The notes under the pieces: generated by a model
Databases searched by the model: none
The model's input: only the letters and a program-made list of their open reading frames with translations
What the model was told of the DNA's origin: nothing
DNA from: Methylopumilus sp947499625
GTDB lineage: Bacteria > Pseudomonadota > Gammaproteobacteria > Burkholderiales > Methylophilaceae
Length of the DNA: 64,000 nucleotides
Assembly: GCA_965234475.1 (NCBI GenBank)
Contig: OZ248397.1
Location: 868,001 to 932,000, forward strand
Direction: 5' to 3'
Part shown: in pieces, positions 17,625 to 30,545 of the stretch
How the letters are laid out: every line of letters starts with the position of its first letter
Position numbering within the stretch: position 1 is the stretch's first letter
Position numbers and translations under genes: made by a program

Positions 17625-20279
17625 ATGGCATCTATACCCGATATCGACAATCAAGAAACGCAAGAGTGGCTTGACGCCCTCAATGCCGTCATTGAAACAG
17701 AAGGTGTAGAGCGCGCCCATTTCTTGATTGAATCCATGATTGATCAAGCACGAAGATCAGGGGCTAATTTACCTTACAAAGCGACCACCGCTTACGTCAA
17801 TACAATACCTACGCACTTGCAACAACGTCATCCAGGTAACCCCGATATGGAGCGTCGCATCCGCGCACTCATCAGATGGAATGCCATCATGACGGTATTA
17901 CGTGCAAATGAAAAATCACCTGGTGTTGGAGGTCATATCGCAAGCTTCCAATCGGCAGCGACTTTATATGATGTCGGCTTCAACCATTTCTTTAGGGCAG
18001 CCAATGATAAATTTCAAGGCGATCTTGTGTACTTCCAAGGTCACTCATCTCCTGGCGTATATGCGAGAGCGTTTCTAGAAGGCCGTATCAGCGAAGATCA
18101 ATTAACTAATTTCCGCATGGAAACCGGTGGTAAGGGATTATCAAGCTACCCTCATCCATGGCTCATGCCTAACTTCTGGCAGTTCCCAACGGTATCGATG
18201 GGATTAGGTCCTATCATGGGGATTTACCAAGCACGATTCTTAAAATATTTACATGATCGCGGTATTGCGGACACTTCAGATCGTAAAGTCTGGGTCTTCT
18301 GTGGTGATGGAGAAATGGATGAGCCTGAGTCGCTCGGTGCTATTTCATTAGCATCTCGAGAAAAACTCGATAACCTTATTTTTGTGGTCAACTGCAACTT
18401 ACAGCGTCTCGATGGTCCTGTGCGTGGTAACGGTAAAATTATTCAAGAACTCGAATCAGATTTTAGAGGTTCAGGTTGGAATGTGATTAAAGTGATTTGG
18501 GGTTCTTACTGGGATCCACTCATCGCGATGGATAAAACAGGATTACTCAAAAAACGCATGGAAGAATGTGTCGACGGTGAATACCAAAACTTTAAAGCTA
18601 AAGGTGGCGCTTACACACGTGAACACTTCTTTGGTAAATATCCCGAATTAAAAGAGATGGTGGCTGCTATGTCAGATCAAGATATCTGGCGCTTAAACCG
18701 TGGCGGGCATGATCCACATAAAGTCTTCGCCGCATACGCTGCAGCGACTTCACATAAAGGACAGCCTTCAGTCGTCTTAGCTAAAACCGTTAAAGGTTAC
18801 GGCATGGGGGACGCAGGCGAAGGACAAAATATTACCCATCAACAAAAGAGTATGGATATTGATTCATTGAAAGCTTTCCGGGATCGTTTTGATTTAGATA
18901 TTAGTAATGCAGATGTGGAAAAATTATCTTTCTATAAACCTGCATCTGATTCACCTGAAATTAAATACATGATGGAAAGACGCCAAGAATTAGGCGGCTT
19001 TGTTCCGCAACGCAAACGTAAAGGCAACCCACTTAAAACGCCGCCGTTATCTGCTTTTGAAAATATGTTAACTGCGACAGGCGAACGGGAAATTTCAACA
19101 ACCATGGCGTTCGTGAGAATTCTATCCACCCTTGTGCGTGATAAAGAGCTCGGTAAATATATTGTACCTATCGTGCCAGATGAGGCGCGTACTTTTGGTA
19201 TGGAAGGTATGTTTAGACAGCTGGGTATTTATTCTTCTGTCGGTCAATTGTACGAACCACAAGACTCAGATCAAGTGATGTTTTATAAAGAACAAACAGA
19301 TGGTCAAATTCTAGAAGAAGGTATCAATGAAGCAGGCTCATTCTCCTCCTGGGTAGCAGCGGCGACTTCATATACCGTTAACGGTATTCAAATGATTCCG
19401 TTTTATATTTTCTATTCCATGTTTGGTTTCCAACGTATTGGGGACCTTGCTTGGGCCGCTGGTGATTCCCGTGCGCGTGGATTCTTATTAGGTGCTACTG
19501 CAGGTCGTACCACGTTGAACGGCGAAGGTTTGCAACACGAAGACGGTCATAGCCAATTGATGGCAGCCATGATTCCTAATTGCGTGTCATACGACCCTAC
19601 TTTTGCATACGAACTTGCCGTGATTATGCAAGACGGTTTAAAACGCATGATTGAAAATCAGGAAGATGTTTTCTATTACATTACACTTATGAATGAAAAT
19701 TATAGCCACCCTGAAATGCCTAAAGGAATTGAAGCAGACATCATTAAGGGTATGTACTCATTCTCTACTTCAAAAATCAAAGGTGAGAAAGTACAGCTCA
19801 TGGGCAGTGGTGTAATTTTACGAGAAGTGATTGCAGCACAAAAAATCCTAGAGAAAGATTTTGGTGTGTCAGCGGACGTATGGAGTGTGACAAGTTTTAA
19901 TGAGCTTCGTAAAGATGCATTAGAAGCAGATCGTTGGAATCGGATGAATCCTGATAAACCACAAAAAGAATCACACGTGGTAAAACTACTTAAAAAAGCA
20001 GAAGGTCCCATCATTGTATCGACCGACTACATGAAATCATTTGCAGAACAAATTGCTGTCTTCTTGCCTCATAAGTTTGTGGCTTTGGGGACTGATGGCT
20101 TTGGTCGCTCTGACTCAAGAGAAAAATTACGGCACTTCTTTGAAGTCGATCGTTATTATGTCGTGGTGGCAACACTCAAAGCTTTAAGTGATGAAGGTAA
20201 GATTAAATCATCAGTGGTCACTGATGCGATTAAGAAATTTAAGCTTGATCCTAATAAACCTAATCCGGTGACGCATTAA
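17625..20279 (+). CDS. aceE: Pyruvate dehydrogenase E1 component, homodimeric type
   Basis: 884 aa, the usual size of the single-chain E1 of Gram-negative bacteria. It decarboxylates pyruvate and acetylates the lipoyl group of E2. The thiamine diphosphate motif GDGEMDEPES starts near residue 226 and ends with NCNLQRLDG near 262. The N-terminal IPDIDNQETQEWLDALNAVI is typical. The ATG is preceded by GGAG at a good distance. A 249-nt upstream gap carries its control region, where only a weak TTGGAA-N18-TAAATA pair (17540-17569) is visible. It heads aceE-aceF-lpdA, with 2 nt to aceF. Confidence 0.98.
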   Translation: MASIPDIDNQETQEWLDALNAVIETEGVERAHFLIESMIDQARRSGANLPYKATTAYVNTIPTHLQQRHPGNPDMERRIRALIRWNAIMTVLRANEKSPGVGGHIASFQSAATLYDVGFNHFFRAANDKFQGDLVYFQGHSSPGVYARAFLEGRISEDQLTNFRMETGGKGLSSYPHPWLMPNFWQFPTVSMGLGPIMGIYQARFLKYLHDRGIADTSDRKVWVFCGDGEMDEPESLGAISLASREKLDNLIFVVNCNLQRLDGPVRGNGKIIQELESDFRGSGWNVIKVIWGSYWDPLIAMDKTGLLKKRMEECVDGEYQNFKAKGGAYTREHFFGKYPELKEMVAAMSDQDIWRLNRGGHDPHKVFAAYAAATSHKGQPSVVLAKTVKGYGMGDAGEGQNITHQQKSMDIDSLKAFRDRFDLDISNADVEKLSFYKPASDSPEIKYMMERRQELGGFVPQRKRKGNPLKTPPLSAFENMLTATGEREISTTMAFVRILSTLVRDKELGKYIVPIVPDEARTFGMEGMFRQLGIYSSVGQLYEPQDSDQVMFYKEQTDGQILEEGINEAGSFSSWVAAATSYTVNGIQMIPFYIFYSMFGFQRIGDLAWAAGDSRARGFLLGATAGRTTLNGEGLQHEDGHSQLMAAMIPNCVSYDPTFAYELAVIMQDGLKRMIENQEDVFYYITLMNENYSHPEMPKGIEADIIKGMYSFSTSKIKGEKVQLMGSGVILREVIAAQKILEKDFGVSADVWSVTSFNELRKDALEADRWNRMNPDKPQKESHVVKLLKKAEGPIIVSTDYMKSFAEQIAVFLPHKFVALGTDGFGRSDSREKLRHFFEVDRYYVVVATLKALSDEGKIKSSVVTDAIKKFKLDPNKPNPVTH

Positions 20280-20281
20280 TT

Positions 20282-21601
20282 ATGGCTATTGAAAAAATAC
20301 TCGTTCCCGATATTGGTAACTTTGACAGTGTTGATGTGATTGAAGTTATTGCGAAGATAGGAGATGTCATCAAAAAAGATGATTCACTCATCACCTTAGA
20401 AACAGATAAAGCTTCAATGGATATTCCAGCACCTCATGCAGGTACTGTTAAAGAGATTTTTTTAAAGGTAGGTGACAAAATTAAACAAGGCTCGCCTATT
20501 CTCATGCTCGATGTTGTACTTGATGAAAAAAAAGTAGGAACAAAAACTGAAATAAAAGAAGCTAAAAAAGAAGAGGCACCCAAAGCCACTATACCTGAAC
20601 CTTCACGTCCAGCTCCAGAGCCTCCTCAAAAAATTAAGCCACAGCATACGCCAGCCCCTATTGGCGATAGTGTGGTAGTTGCTCCCAATAAAAAATCGCA
20701 CGCGAGTCCTTCGGTCAGAAAATTTGCGCGTGAGCTAGGTGTTAATTTAGCATTCGTTCAAGGTTCTGGTCCTAAAAATCGTATTCTTGAGTCCGATGTA
20801 CAAAGTTATGTGAAAGGTGAGTTAGCTCGACCTCGCACAGACAATATGGGTAACGCCCCGACTGTGATTCCTATGCCTGTGATTGACTTTAGTCAGTATG
20901 GTGAGATTGAAACTAAACCACTTTCAAAAATTAAAAAATTATCAGGGGCTAATCTTCATCGCAATTGGGTTACTGCTCCGCACGTTACACAATTTGATGA
21001 AGCAGATATCACTGACCTCGAAGCTTTTAGAAAATCGATGCAAGTCGATGCTGAGAAAAAAGGTGTCAAACTCACGCTTCTCGCTTTTCTTATGAAGGCT
21101 TGTGTCAATGCGCTTAAGACTTATCCTAACTTTAATGCCTCTCTTTCAGCAGATGGCGACCAACTTATTTATAAGAGTTATTTCAACATCGGTTTCGCAT
21201 GTGACACACCAGATGGTTTGGTTGTCCCTGTGGTGCGTGATGTTCACCAAAAAGATGTACTCGCAATCGCTAAAGATCTCGGTGAGCTTTCCGCCAAAGC
21301 TCGGGAACGGAAACTTAAACTAGAAGAAATGCAAGGCGGATGCTTTTCGATTTCAAGTTTAGGCGGCATTGGTGGCACGAAATTTACACCAATTATTAAT
21401 TGTCCTGAAGTGGCGATCCTTGGCATCTCGAGATCATCGATGGAACCGATATATGACCCTAAAACAAAAACTTTTGAAGCAAGACTCATTTTGCCACTTT
21501 CTCTATCATACGATCACCGCGTCATTGATGGTGCAGATGGTGCGCGCTTTACCAGTCACTTGCGCATGATGTTATCTGACGTGCGTCGATTGCTTCTCTA
21601 A
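20282..21601 (+). CDS. aceF: Pyruvate dehydrogenase E2, dihydrolipoyllysine acetyltransferase
   Basis: 439 aa. One N-terminal lipoyl domain (about 3-78, lipoyl lysine in ETDKASMD near residue 43) is followed by a Lys/Pro/Glu-rich linker. A peripheral-subunit-binding domain (SPSVRKFARELGVNL, about 141-175) and the catalytic acetyltransferase domain come next. The active site is SYDHRVIDGADG near residue 410. E. coli AceF has three lipoyl domains; this form has one, and a second is provided on LpdA. It is tightly coupled to aceE (2 nt) and lpdA (6 nt). Confidence 0.97.
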   Translation: MAIEKILVPDIGNFDSVDVIEVIAKIGDVIKKDDSLITLETDKASMDIPAPHAGTVKEIFLKVGDKIKQGSPILMLDVVLDEKKVGTKTEIKEAKKEEAPKATIPEPSRPAPEPPQKIKPQHTPAPIGDSVVVAPNKKSHASPSVRKFARELGVNLAFVQGSGPKNRILESDVQSYVKGELARPRTDNMGNAPTVIPMPVIDFSQYGEIETKPLSKIKKLSGANLHRNWVTAPHVTQFDEADITDLEAFRKSMQVDAEKKGVKLTLLAFLMKACVNALKTYPNFNASLSADGDQLIYKSYFNIGFACDTPDGLVVPVVRDVHQKDVLAIAKDLGELSAKARERKLKLEEMQGGCFSISSLGGIGGTKFTPIINCPEVAILGISRSSMEPIYDPKTKTFEARLILPLSLSYDHRVIDGADGARFTSHLRMMLSDVRRLLL

Positions 21602-21607
21602 TACATT

Positions 21608-23389
21608 ATGGCTAATACTTTTCAAATTACGGTACCTGATATCGGCAACTTCGATAGTGTTGAAGTTATCGATGTGATTGTCAAAATTGGCGACACGATC
21701 AAAAAAGAAGATTCACTCATTACGGTTGAATCTGACAAAGCATCTATGGATATTCCTTCCACACACGAAGGTAAAGTCACAAAGATTGATTTAAAAGTAG
21801 CTGATAAAATTAAACAAGGATCAAATATTCTTGTGATTGAATTAAGCGAGTCTTCTGAAAAGCCTCAAAAAGCTGAAAATAAAACAGAGATTAAATCTGG
21901 AGTAAAAGCAGAAGTAAAAAAAGAAGTGCCTCCCCAAGTGTCTACAGAAACGATTACTAAAAAATCAAACCTCACATCAACACATGAAACTGAAGTTGTT
22001 GTTTTGGGTTCTGGCCCAGGCGGCTACACAGCTGCATTCCGTGCTGCAGATTTAGGTAAGAAAGTAGTACTTGTTGAAAGATATGGAACCTTAGGTGGTG
22101 TATGCCTTAATGTTGGCTGTATTCCATCGAAAGCACTTTTGCATACAGCTAAAGTGATTACAGATGCTGAAGAAACAGCGCAGCATGGTGTGACTTTTGG
22201 TGACCCTAAAATAGATTTAGAAAAAATTCGCCATTGGAAGGCCCATGATGTAGTCGACAAATTGACGCAAGGCTTGGGTGCCATGGCTAAGCAAAGGCAA
22301 GTCACTGTTATTCAAGGTGTCGGTGAATTTACTTCCTCACATCAAATTAAAGTGACAAAGGCTGATGGCCAAATTGAAACGGTAGGTTTTGAGTATTGCA
22401 TTATTGCTGCAGGTTCACAATCCACAAAATTTCCTGGTATACAAGAAGATCCGCGCATTATGGATTCCACAGGCGCCTTAGAGCTCAAAGATATTCCAAA
22501 ACGTTTACTTATAGTAGGTGGTGGGATTATTGGTTTAGAGATGGGTACCGTTTACGACGCATTAGGCAGTCGTGTGAGTGTCGTTGAATTATCAGATGGA
22601 CTCATGCAAGGATGTGATCGTGATTTAGTACGTCCATTACAAAAACGTATGGAGCAGCGTTTTGAAAAAATTATGCTCAATACTAAAGTCAACACAATCG
22701 AACCTAAAGCAGATGGCATTCATGTCAGTTTTGAATTTGAAGGTAAATTAGATTCACAAGTGTATGACCGTGTCCTTATTGCAATCGGTCGACGTCCAAA
22801 TGGTAAAGCAATTAAGGCAGAACTCGCCGGAGTTAATGTTACTGACCAAGGATTTATTCCGGCAAATAAACAAATGCGTACCAACGTATTCCATATCTTT
22901 GCGATTGGCGATATTGTAGGTCAGCCGATGTTGGCTCACAAAGCAACACATGAAGGTAAGGTCGCGGCTGAAGTTATTGCTGGACTCAAAGTTGAATTCC
23001 AGGCGATCGCTATTCCATACGTTGCATATACGGATCCAGAAGTCGCTTGGGCAGGAATGACTGAAACAGAAGCCAAAATAAAAAATATTGAAATTGAAAA
23101 AGCAAGCTTCCCCTGGGCTGCAAGTGGTCGAGCGCTCGCTATGAATCGCTTAGAAGGTACGACAAAACTTATTTTTGATAAAGAAACGCACCGATTGATT
23201 GGCGCTGGTATTTCAGGCATTAATGCAGGTGAGCTTATTGCCGAAACAGTTTTGGCAATTGAAATGGGAGCGGATGCGCATGACCTTGGTTTAACGATTC
23301 ATCCACATCCAACATTGTCTGAAACTGTTTGTTTTGCAGCGGAGGTTAAAGAAGGAACGATCACCGATCTTTATATCAAAAAACGCTAA
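21608..23389 (+). CDS. lpdA: Dihydrolipoyl dehydrogenase with N-terminal lipoyl domain (E3)
   Basis: 593 aa, about 120 longer than ordinary E3. Residues 1-80 are a lipoyl domain (ESDKASMD near 43) very similar to that of the neighbouring E2. A Lys/Glu-rich linker runs to about 128. The flavoprotein disulfide reductase follows, with FAD-binding VVVLGSGPGGYTAAF near 131, redox-active CLNVGC near 165, NAD-binding IVGGGIIGLEMG near 300 and the catalytic HPHPTLSE near 560. It reoxidises dihydrolipoamide with NAD+. The lipoyl-E3 fusion is known in Neisseria and other betaproteobacteria. Confidence 0.97.
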   Translation: MANTFQITVPDIGNFDSVEVIDVIVKIGDTIKKEDSLITVESDKASMDIPSTHEGKVTKIDLKVADKIKQGSNILVIELSESSEKPQKAENKTEIKSGVKAEVKKEVPPQVSTETITKKSNLTSTHETEVVVLGSGPGGYTAAFRAADLGKKVVLVERYGTLGGVCLNVGCIPSKALLHTAKVITDAEETAQHGVTFGDPKIDLEKIRHWKAHDVVDKLTQGLGAMAKQRQVTVIQGVGEFTSSHQIKVTKADGQIETVGFEYCIIAAGSQSTKFPGIQEDPRIMDSTGALELKDIPKRLLIVGGGIIGLEMGTVYDALGSRVSVVELSDGLMQGCDRDLVRPLQKRMEQRFEKIMLNTKVNTIEPKADGIHVSFEFEGKLDSQVYDRVLIAIGRRPNGKAIKAELAGVNVTDQGFIPANKQMRTNVFHIFAIGDIVGQPMLAHKATHEGKVAAEVIAGLKVEFQAIAIPYVAYTDPEVAWAGMTETEAKIKNIEIEKASFPWAASGRALAMNRLEGTTKLIFDKETHRLIGAGISGINAGELIAETVLAIEMGADAHDLGLTIHPHPTLSETVCFAAEVKEGTITDLYIKKR

Positions 23390-23397
23390 AACGTTTT
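23380..23397. terminator. Weak bidirectional hairpin between lpdA and coaX
   Basis: AAAACG (23380-23385) pairs with CGTTTT (23392-23397) around a 6-nt loop, and T residues continue on the plus strand. It spans the short gap between two convergent stops. The stem is almost all A-T, so efficiency is doubtful. Confidence 0.35.
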
Positions 23398-24138
23398 TTA
23401 AATATTCGCTATAACAAAAAGCCCTTCAAGCACTAAATCTTTTTTAATTGAAACGTGCTTTTTTAAATCTTCATTCATATGCTGATGAATTAGCTCGGTA
23501 TCGCCACCACTTAATATAATTTTGACATCCTTAGATTTGAACGATGCTACTTCAAAAAAAGATTGTATATTGCCTATAACGCTCAAAATAAATCCAGACT
23601 CAATCGCATTGGCCGTATTGATGGGTGGCATTTGATACGCACCCTCACCATCTTTTAAATCAGCAGTATTATTTGCTAAAGCATTTTTTGTAAGATGAAG
23701 TCCTGGCAAAATCACACCACCTTCGAATGTATGTTGAGATTTTTTTTCGTCAAAGCTCAAATAATCTATCGTCACAGCAGTCCCAACTGAGACAATGACT
23801 GCAGTCTTTTTAATGTCATGAGATACACTCAATGCCGATAGCCATCTGTCTGTCCCAAGCTTTGTTGCATTTTGGTAATTACTTATAAGATGGTTTAATT
23901 TTTTATGAGCCTTAATAAATTTAATCGGACATGAAAAATTTTTAAGTTTAATTTTTAAAATAGCTTCTTTCTCAAAACCTGCGACGTTAGAAATAACTAT
24001 TTTTCTGATCTTTTCATCAAATTCAAAATGATCTTGATCAATATCTTCTGTTAAAAAAGAATCGTGTTTATAAATGCCCGAATTATCACGGAGCATCCAT
24101 TTTGTTTTGGTATTCCCTACATCTATAAGTAGAAACAT
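23398..24138 (-). CDS. coaX: Type III pantothenate kinase
   Basis: 246 aa. The N-terminal FLLIDVGNTKTKW is the phosphate-1 motif of the ASKHA-fold CoaX family. GTDRWLSALS (about residues 86-95) and VSVGTAVTIDYL (about 107-118) are the other family motifs, and FEGGVILPGL follows. It phosphorylates pantothenate in the first step of coenzyme A synthesis and is insensitive to CoA feedback. It lies directly downstream of birA, with 2 nt between the coding regions; birA-coaX pairs are common in betaproteobacteria. Confidence 0.95.
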   Translation of the reverse strand: MFLLIDVGNTKTKWMLRDNSGIYKHDSFLTEDIDQDHFEFDEKIRKIVISNVAGFEKEAILKIKLKNFSCPIKFIKAHKKLNHLISNYQNATKLGTDRWLSALSVSHDIKKTAVIVSVGTAVTIDYLSFDEKKSQHTFEGGVILPGLHLTKNALANNTADLKDGEGAYQMPPINTANAIESGFILSVIGNIQSFFEVASFKSKDVKIILSGGDTELIHQHMNEDLKKHVSIKKDLVLEGLFVIANI

Positions 24139-24140
24139 AT

Positions 24141-25133
24141 TTATACTTTTCTTAATGTAATTTCGCCTGATGAAAATGTTTCGATGCCAGATGATGGCGT
24201 TTCAATGATAAGCGCTCCATCATCGGTCACCCCTTGTGCTAGACCTGTGACTGTTCTTCCGTCACCTAAAGACAATGTGACTGTCTGATGCTGATAGACA
24301 TGATAGGTCATCCACTCGTCTTTTAATGAGCTAAATTTGGATGTATTAAATTGGCCCAAAATATCTGCCAAATCTTTTAAGATCTGCCCTAGTAGCTCAT
24401 TAGGATCGATCTCTTCTGGACTCATACTTGCAAGATCGATCGCAGGCTGATCAATATGGCTCATACTTTTTTTAGAAAGTTTTAAATTAATGCCAATACC
24501 AATGACAGCACTACTCTGCCCTTCCATATCACCTTGAAGCTCAATCAAAATACCAGCTAATTTTTTATATTGGTTTTGATCTTGAATTAACACATCGTTA
24601 GGCCATTTAAGCTGGGCACCCATCACGCCGAATCGATGCAAGCTTCGTATGAGAGCGATGCCTACAGCTAAACTTAATCCTGAAAGGGTTGCAGCCCCAC
24701 CATTAAAACGCCATAGAAGTGAAAAAGTTAAACTTTCACCTAAGGCAGATTGCCAACTTCTACCGCGACGGCCACGACCTTTTGTTTGAATATGGGTAGC
24801 AGCAACAGAAGCATGGGGATGATCTAAAGAGGCTTTTTCCATAAGATAACTATTGGTAGACCCCATCACATCGAAAATTTCCACGTTAAACCAGTGATGA
24901 ATTTCGCCCATGACTTGTTGGATAGAGGTTTTTTTTAAAAGCGTAATGGGTTGAATTAGTTTATAGCCCCGACCTCGGACAGAATAAATCTCGACACCGA
25001 ACTCTTCCGCTTTTTTAATTGCATTCCAGATCGAGACGCGAGAAATATCGAAAGTTTTAGCAATAGATTCTCCCGAATGAAATTTACCATCGGAGAGCAC
25101 ATCTAAGACTTTAAAAACGAGGCTATGCTGCAT
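24141..25133 (-). CDS. birA: Biotin--[acetyl-CoA-carboxylase] ligase / biotin repressor
   Basis: 330 aa bifunctional form. An N-terminal winged helix-turn-helix (about 1-65: SGESIAKTFDISRVSIWNAIKKAEEFG) precedes the biotin protein ligase domain. The latter has the biotinyl-AMP loop GRGRRGRSWQSALGESL (about 120-135) and KWPNDVLI near 180. The C-terminal SH3-like domain begins near 275. The HTH suggests it can also act as a repressor of biotin genes, none of which lie in this window. It biotinylates AccB, linking it to the accA pathway. Confidence 0.95.
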   Translation of the reverse strand: MQHSLVFKVLDVLSDGKFHSGESIAKTFDISRVSIWNAIKKAEEFGVEIYSVRGRGYKLIQPITLLKKTSIQQVMGEIHHWFNVEIFDVMGSTNSYLMEKASLDHPHASVAATHIQTKGRGRRGRSWQSALGESLTFSLLWRFNGGAATLSGLSLAVGIALIRSLHRFGVMGAQLKWPNDVLIQDQNQYKKLAGILIELQGDMEGQSSAVIGIGINLKLSKKSMSHIDQPAIDLASMSPEEIDPNELLGQILKDLADILGQFNTSKFSSLKDEWMTYHVYQHQTVTLSLGDGRTVTGLAQGVTDDGALIIETPSSGIETFSSGEITLRKV

Positions 25134-25250
25134 AAAACTCGTATGAAATAAAAACTTGATCTTATCATATGAGTCTATGTTTTAGCTTTAAGATCAATGG
25201 ATTGGGGAGAATTAAGCCATCATTTCAGTGTAGAATATTGCCTATATATT

Positions 25251-27020
25251 ATGTCAGATAACAAAACTAAATCTCAAGCACCTTCTAATTTTATTCGCGG
25301 CGTGATCGAACGTGACTTAACAAATAAAAGTTATGACGGCAAAACCTGGGCAGGATCTCCAGGAGACGCATCTCATCATGCAAAAGCACCTATTGATACA
25401 GCAAAAATTCGTACCCGCTTCCCTCCTGAACCGAATGGCTATCTTCATATAGGACATGCAAAGAGTATCTTCTTAAACTTTGGATTAGCCAAAGATTACG
25501 ACGGCATTTGTCATTTGCGTTTTGATGACACCAATCCTGAAAAAGAAAATCAGGAATATGTGGATAGTATTAAAAATAATGTGGCATGGCTAGGTTTTTC
25601 ATGGGAGCAAAATAAAACATCTCACCTTTTTTTCGCGAGTCATTATTTTGACTTTATGTATCAAGCCGCGGAATCTCTTATTCAATCGGGTCATGCCTAT
25701 GTTGATAAACAAACATCAGATGAGATTCGAATTAATCGTGGATCTCTCACTGAACCTGGTAAAAATTCTCCATGGCGTGATAAATCAACAGAAGAACATC
25801 TAGCATGGTTCCGCGAAATGCGTGATGGCAAACATCCCGATGGATCGATGATATTAAGAGCCAAGATTGATATGGCATCTCCTAATATTAATTTGCGCGA
25901 TCCTGCAATCTATCGAATTAAACGCGCGCATCATCACAATACAGGAGATACATGGTGTATTTATCCTATGTATACTTTTGCACACCCCATTGAAGATGCA
26001 TTAGAAAAAATTACACACTCTATTTGTACTTTGGAATTTGAAGATCAACGTCCTTTTTATGATTGGATTTTAGATCGTCTTATTGACAATGGTTTATTAT
26101 CCAAACCACAACCACGTCAATATGAGTTTGCAAGACTTAATCTCACATACGCTGTTCTTTCAAAAAGAAAGCTGATTGAATTGGTTGAAGATAAACATGT
26201 CACGGGATGGGATGATCCAAGACTGCCAACTTTAGAAGGGGCACGACGTCGCGGGTACACGCCTGAAGGATTTAAACTTTTTACGGATCGCATTGGGGTA
26301 TCTAAAGCGGATTCGTGGATTGATTACGCAACGCTCGAAGAATCTATGCGTGAAGTTTTAAATACGTCTTGCCAGAGACGAATTGCTGTTCTTGACCCCA
26401 TTGAACTTGAAATTACAAACTATCCAGAGAATAAAGAGGAGGATTGCTTTGCACCGAATCATCCGCTCAAACCGGAATTAGAAAAGCGAATAGTTAAACT
26501 ATCTAAGTCACTTTGGATTGAGCGCGAAGATTTTATGGAAGAACCTTCAAAACAATTCTTCAGATTATATCCAGGCAACATGGTGAGATTAAGATACGGC
26601 TATGTTGTGAAATGCACATCGTTTGAAAAAGATACAAATGGTAAAGTTACAAAAGTATTTTGTGAATATTTACCCGATACAAAATCAGGAACACCTGGAA
26701 GTGATAGTGTTAAAGTTAAAGGTAATATTCATTGGGTTTCTAAAGCACATAGTTATCGAGGTGTGGTTCGTTTATTCGACAAACTTTTTTCAGTCGAACA
26801 TCCTGGTAGTCATGACGAAAATTATTTAGAACAACTGAACCTAAATTCATGTGTAATCATTGAAGCGGAATTAGAAAAAAGTTTACAAATGATTCAGCCA
26901 GGTGAACAATTTCAATTTGAACGTCATGGTTACTTTATTGCAGATATAAAAGATTCAAAACCTAACCAACCAGTCTTCAATCGCACCGTGACTCTTAAAG
27001 ACACCTCGCAAAAAATATAA
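25251..27020 (+). CDS. glnS: Glutaminyl-tRNA synthetase
   Basis: 589 aa class I aminoacyl-tRNA synthetase that charges tRNA-Gln with glutamine. The HIGH motif is in PPEPNGYLHIGHAKS near residue 60 and the KMSKS equivalent is VLSKRKL near 307. C-terminal beta-barrel anticodon-binding domains follow. An in-frame upstream ATG at 25197 would add 18 residues. The start at 25251 (MSDNKTKSQAPSNFIRGVIERDL) matches the family N-terminus and is preferred. It is divergent from birA, and the convergent rRNA operon lies downstream behind a shared terminator. Confidence 0.96.
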   Translation: MSDNKTKSQAPSNFIRGVIERDLTNKSYDGKTWAGSPGDASHHAKAPIDTAKIRTRFPPEPNGYLHIGHAKSIFLNFGLAKDYDGICHLRFDDTNPEKENQEYVDSIKNNVAWLGFSWEQNKTSHLFFASHYFDFMYQAAESLIQSGHAYVDKQTSDEIRINRGSLTEPGKNSPWRDKSTEEHLAWFREMRDGKHPDGSMILRAKIDMASPNINLRDPAIYRIKRAHHHNTGDTWCIYPMYTFAHPIEDALEKITHSICTLEFEDQRPFYDWILDRLIDNGLLSKPQPRQYEFARLNLTYAVLSKRKLIELVEDKHVTGWDDPRLPTLEGARRRGYTPEGFKLFTDRIGVSKADSWIDYATLEESMREVLNTSCQRRIAVLDPIELEITNYPENKEEDCFAPNHPLKPELEKRIVKLSKSLWIEREDFMEEPSKQFFRLYPGNMVRLRYGYVVKCTSFEKDTNGKVTKVFCEYLPDTKSGTPGSDSVKVKGNIHWVSKAHSYRGVVRLFDKLFSVEHPGSHDENYLEQLNLNSCVIIEAELEKSLQMIQPGEQFQFERHGYFIADIKDSKPNQPVFNRTVTLKDTSQKI

Positions 27021-27045
27021 TCTTATTTTAAAAGCTGTAGACAAT

Positions 27046-27083
27046 AAAAAACCCTAAGCTCAATTTTGAGGTTAGGGTTTTTT
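27046..27083. terminator. Bidirectional rho-independent terminator between glnS and the rRNA operon
   Basis: AAAAAACCCTAA pairs with TTAGGGTTTTTT, and inside it CTCAA pairs with TTGAG. The result is a long stem with A-runs on one side and T-runs on the other, so it works in both directions. It terminates glnS (plus) and 5S rRNA (minus). Confidence 0.9.
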
Positions 27084-27093
27084 AATATAAGAA

Positions 27094-27208
27094 GCTTGGC
27101 AGTGACCTACTTTCGCATGCAAAAAGCATACTATCATTGGCGATCAGTCGTTTCACTGTCCTGTTCGGGATGGGAAGGAGTGGTTCCAACTCTCTATGTC
27201 CGCCAAGC
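27094..27208 (-). rRNA. rrf: 5S ribosomal RNA
   Basis: About 115 nt. The closing stem GCTTGGC/GCCAAGC and internal signatures such as CCGAACAGGACAGTGAAACG (minus strand) identify it. It is the last gene of the rRNA operon, 138 nt beyond the 23S 3' end. Confidence 0.95.
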
Positions 27209-27346
27209 AAACTGGTTGAGATAATGATCAAAGATCAATGTCTCGAATTCGGACAAAATTTGAAGAAGTAAAGTTATTGTGTTTCTTGATTACAATGTCA
27301 GCTTTAAAAAAATCATATACCTTAAAAAGAACAAGTCTTAAGGTTA

Positions 27347-30228
<2,882 letters not shown>

Positions 30229-30545
30229 CTATAACATTAAAACCTGAGCCCTTTTAAACTCAAATTTTGGTGACGCATGAGACGTCTTGTTATAAGTTTT
30301 TCTAAAGCAACTTAAGACCCATATTCACATCCTTATAAAAAGCTACATATATAAGGTACAAACAAAGTCATATGTTGTTTCTGATTTTGCAATCAATTAC
30401 CCATTTGAATTTATCTGCTCATCACAAGTCAGATAAATTCACTTTACTTCTTCCATTTTGTTAAAGAACATACTTAGCAATAAAGCTAAGCGTTAAAGAT
30501 TGTGAATCACAACCCTTAAGGCTTGTCTTTAAGTTATCAAAGAAT
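30229..30545 (-). other. 16S-23S internal spacer, part between tRNA-Ala and 23S
   Basis: This 317-nt stretch has no gene. It contains a boxA antitermination element (30458-30469) and AT-rich sequence. An open frame at 30461-30691 overlaps the tRNAs and is not a gene. Confidence 0.8.
30458..30469 (-). promoter_or_regulatory. boxA antitermination element in the 16S-23S spacer
   Basis: The minus strand reads GTTCTTTAACAA, matching the rrn boxA core (TGCTCTTTAACA). The same 12-mer occurs in the 16S leader at 32587-32598. It is the binding site of the NusB-NusE antitermination complex. Confidence 0.8.

Noticed and set aside
25197..25250. Upstream in-frame start of glnS adding 18 residues
   Set aside because: The family N-terminus begins at the ATG at 25251 and the extra residues resemble nothing in GlnRS.
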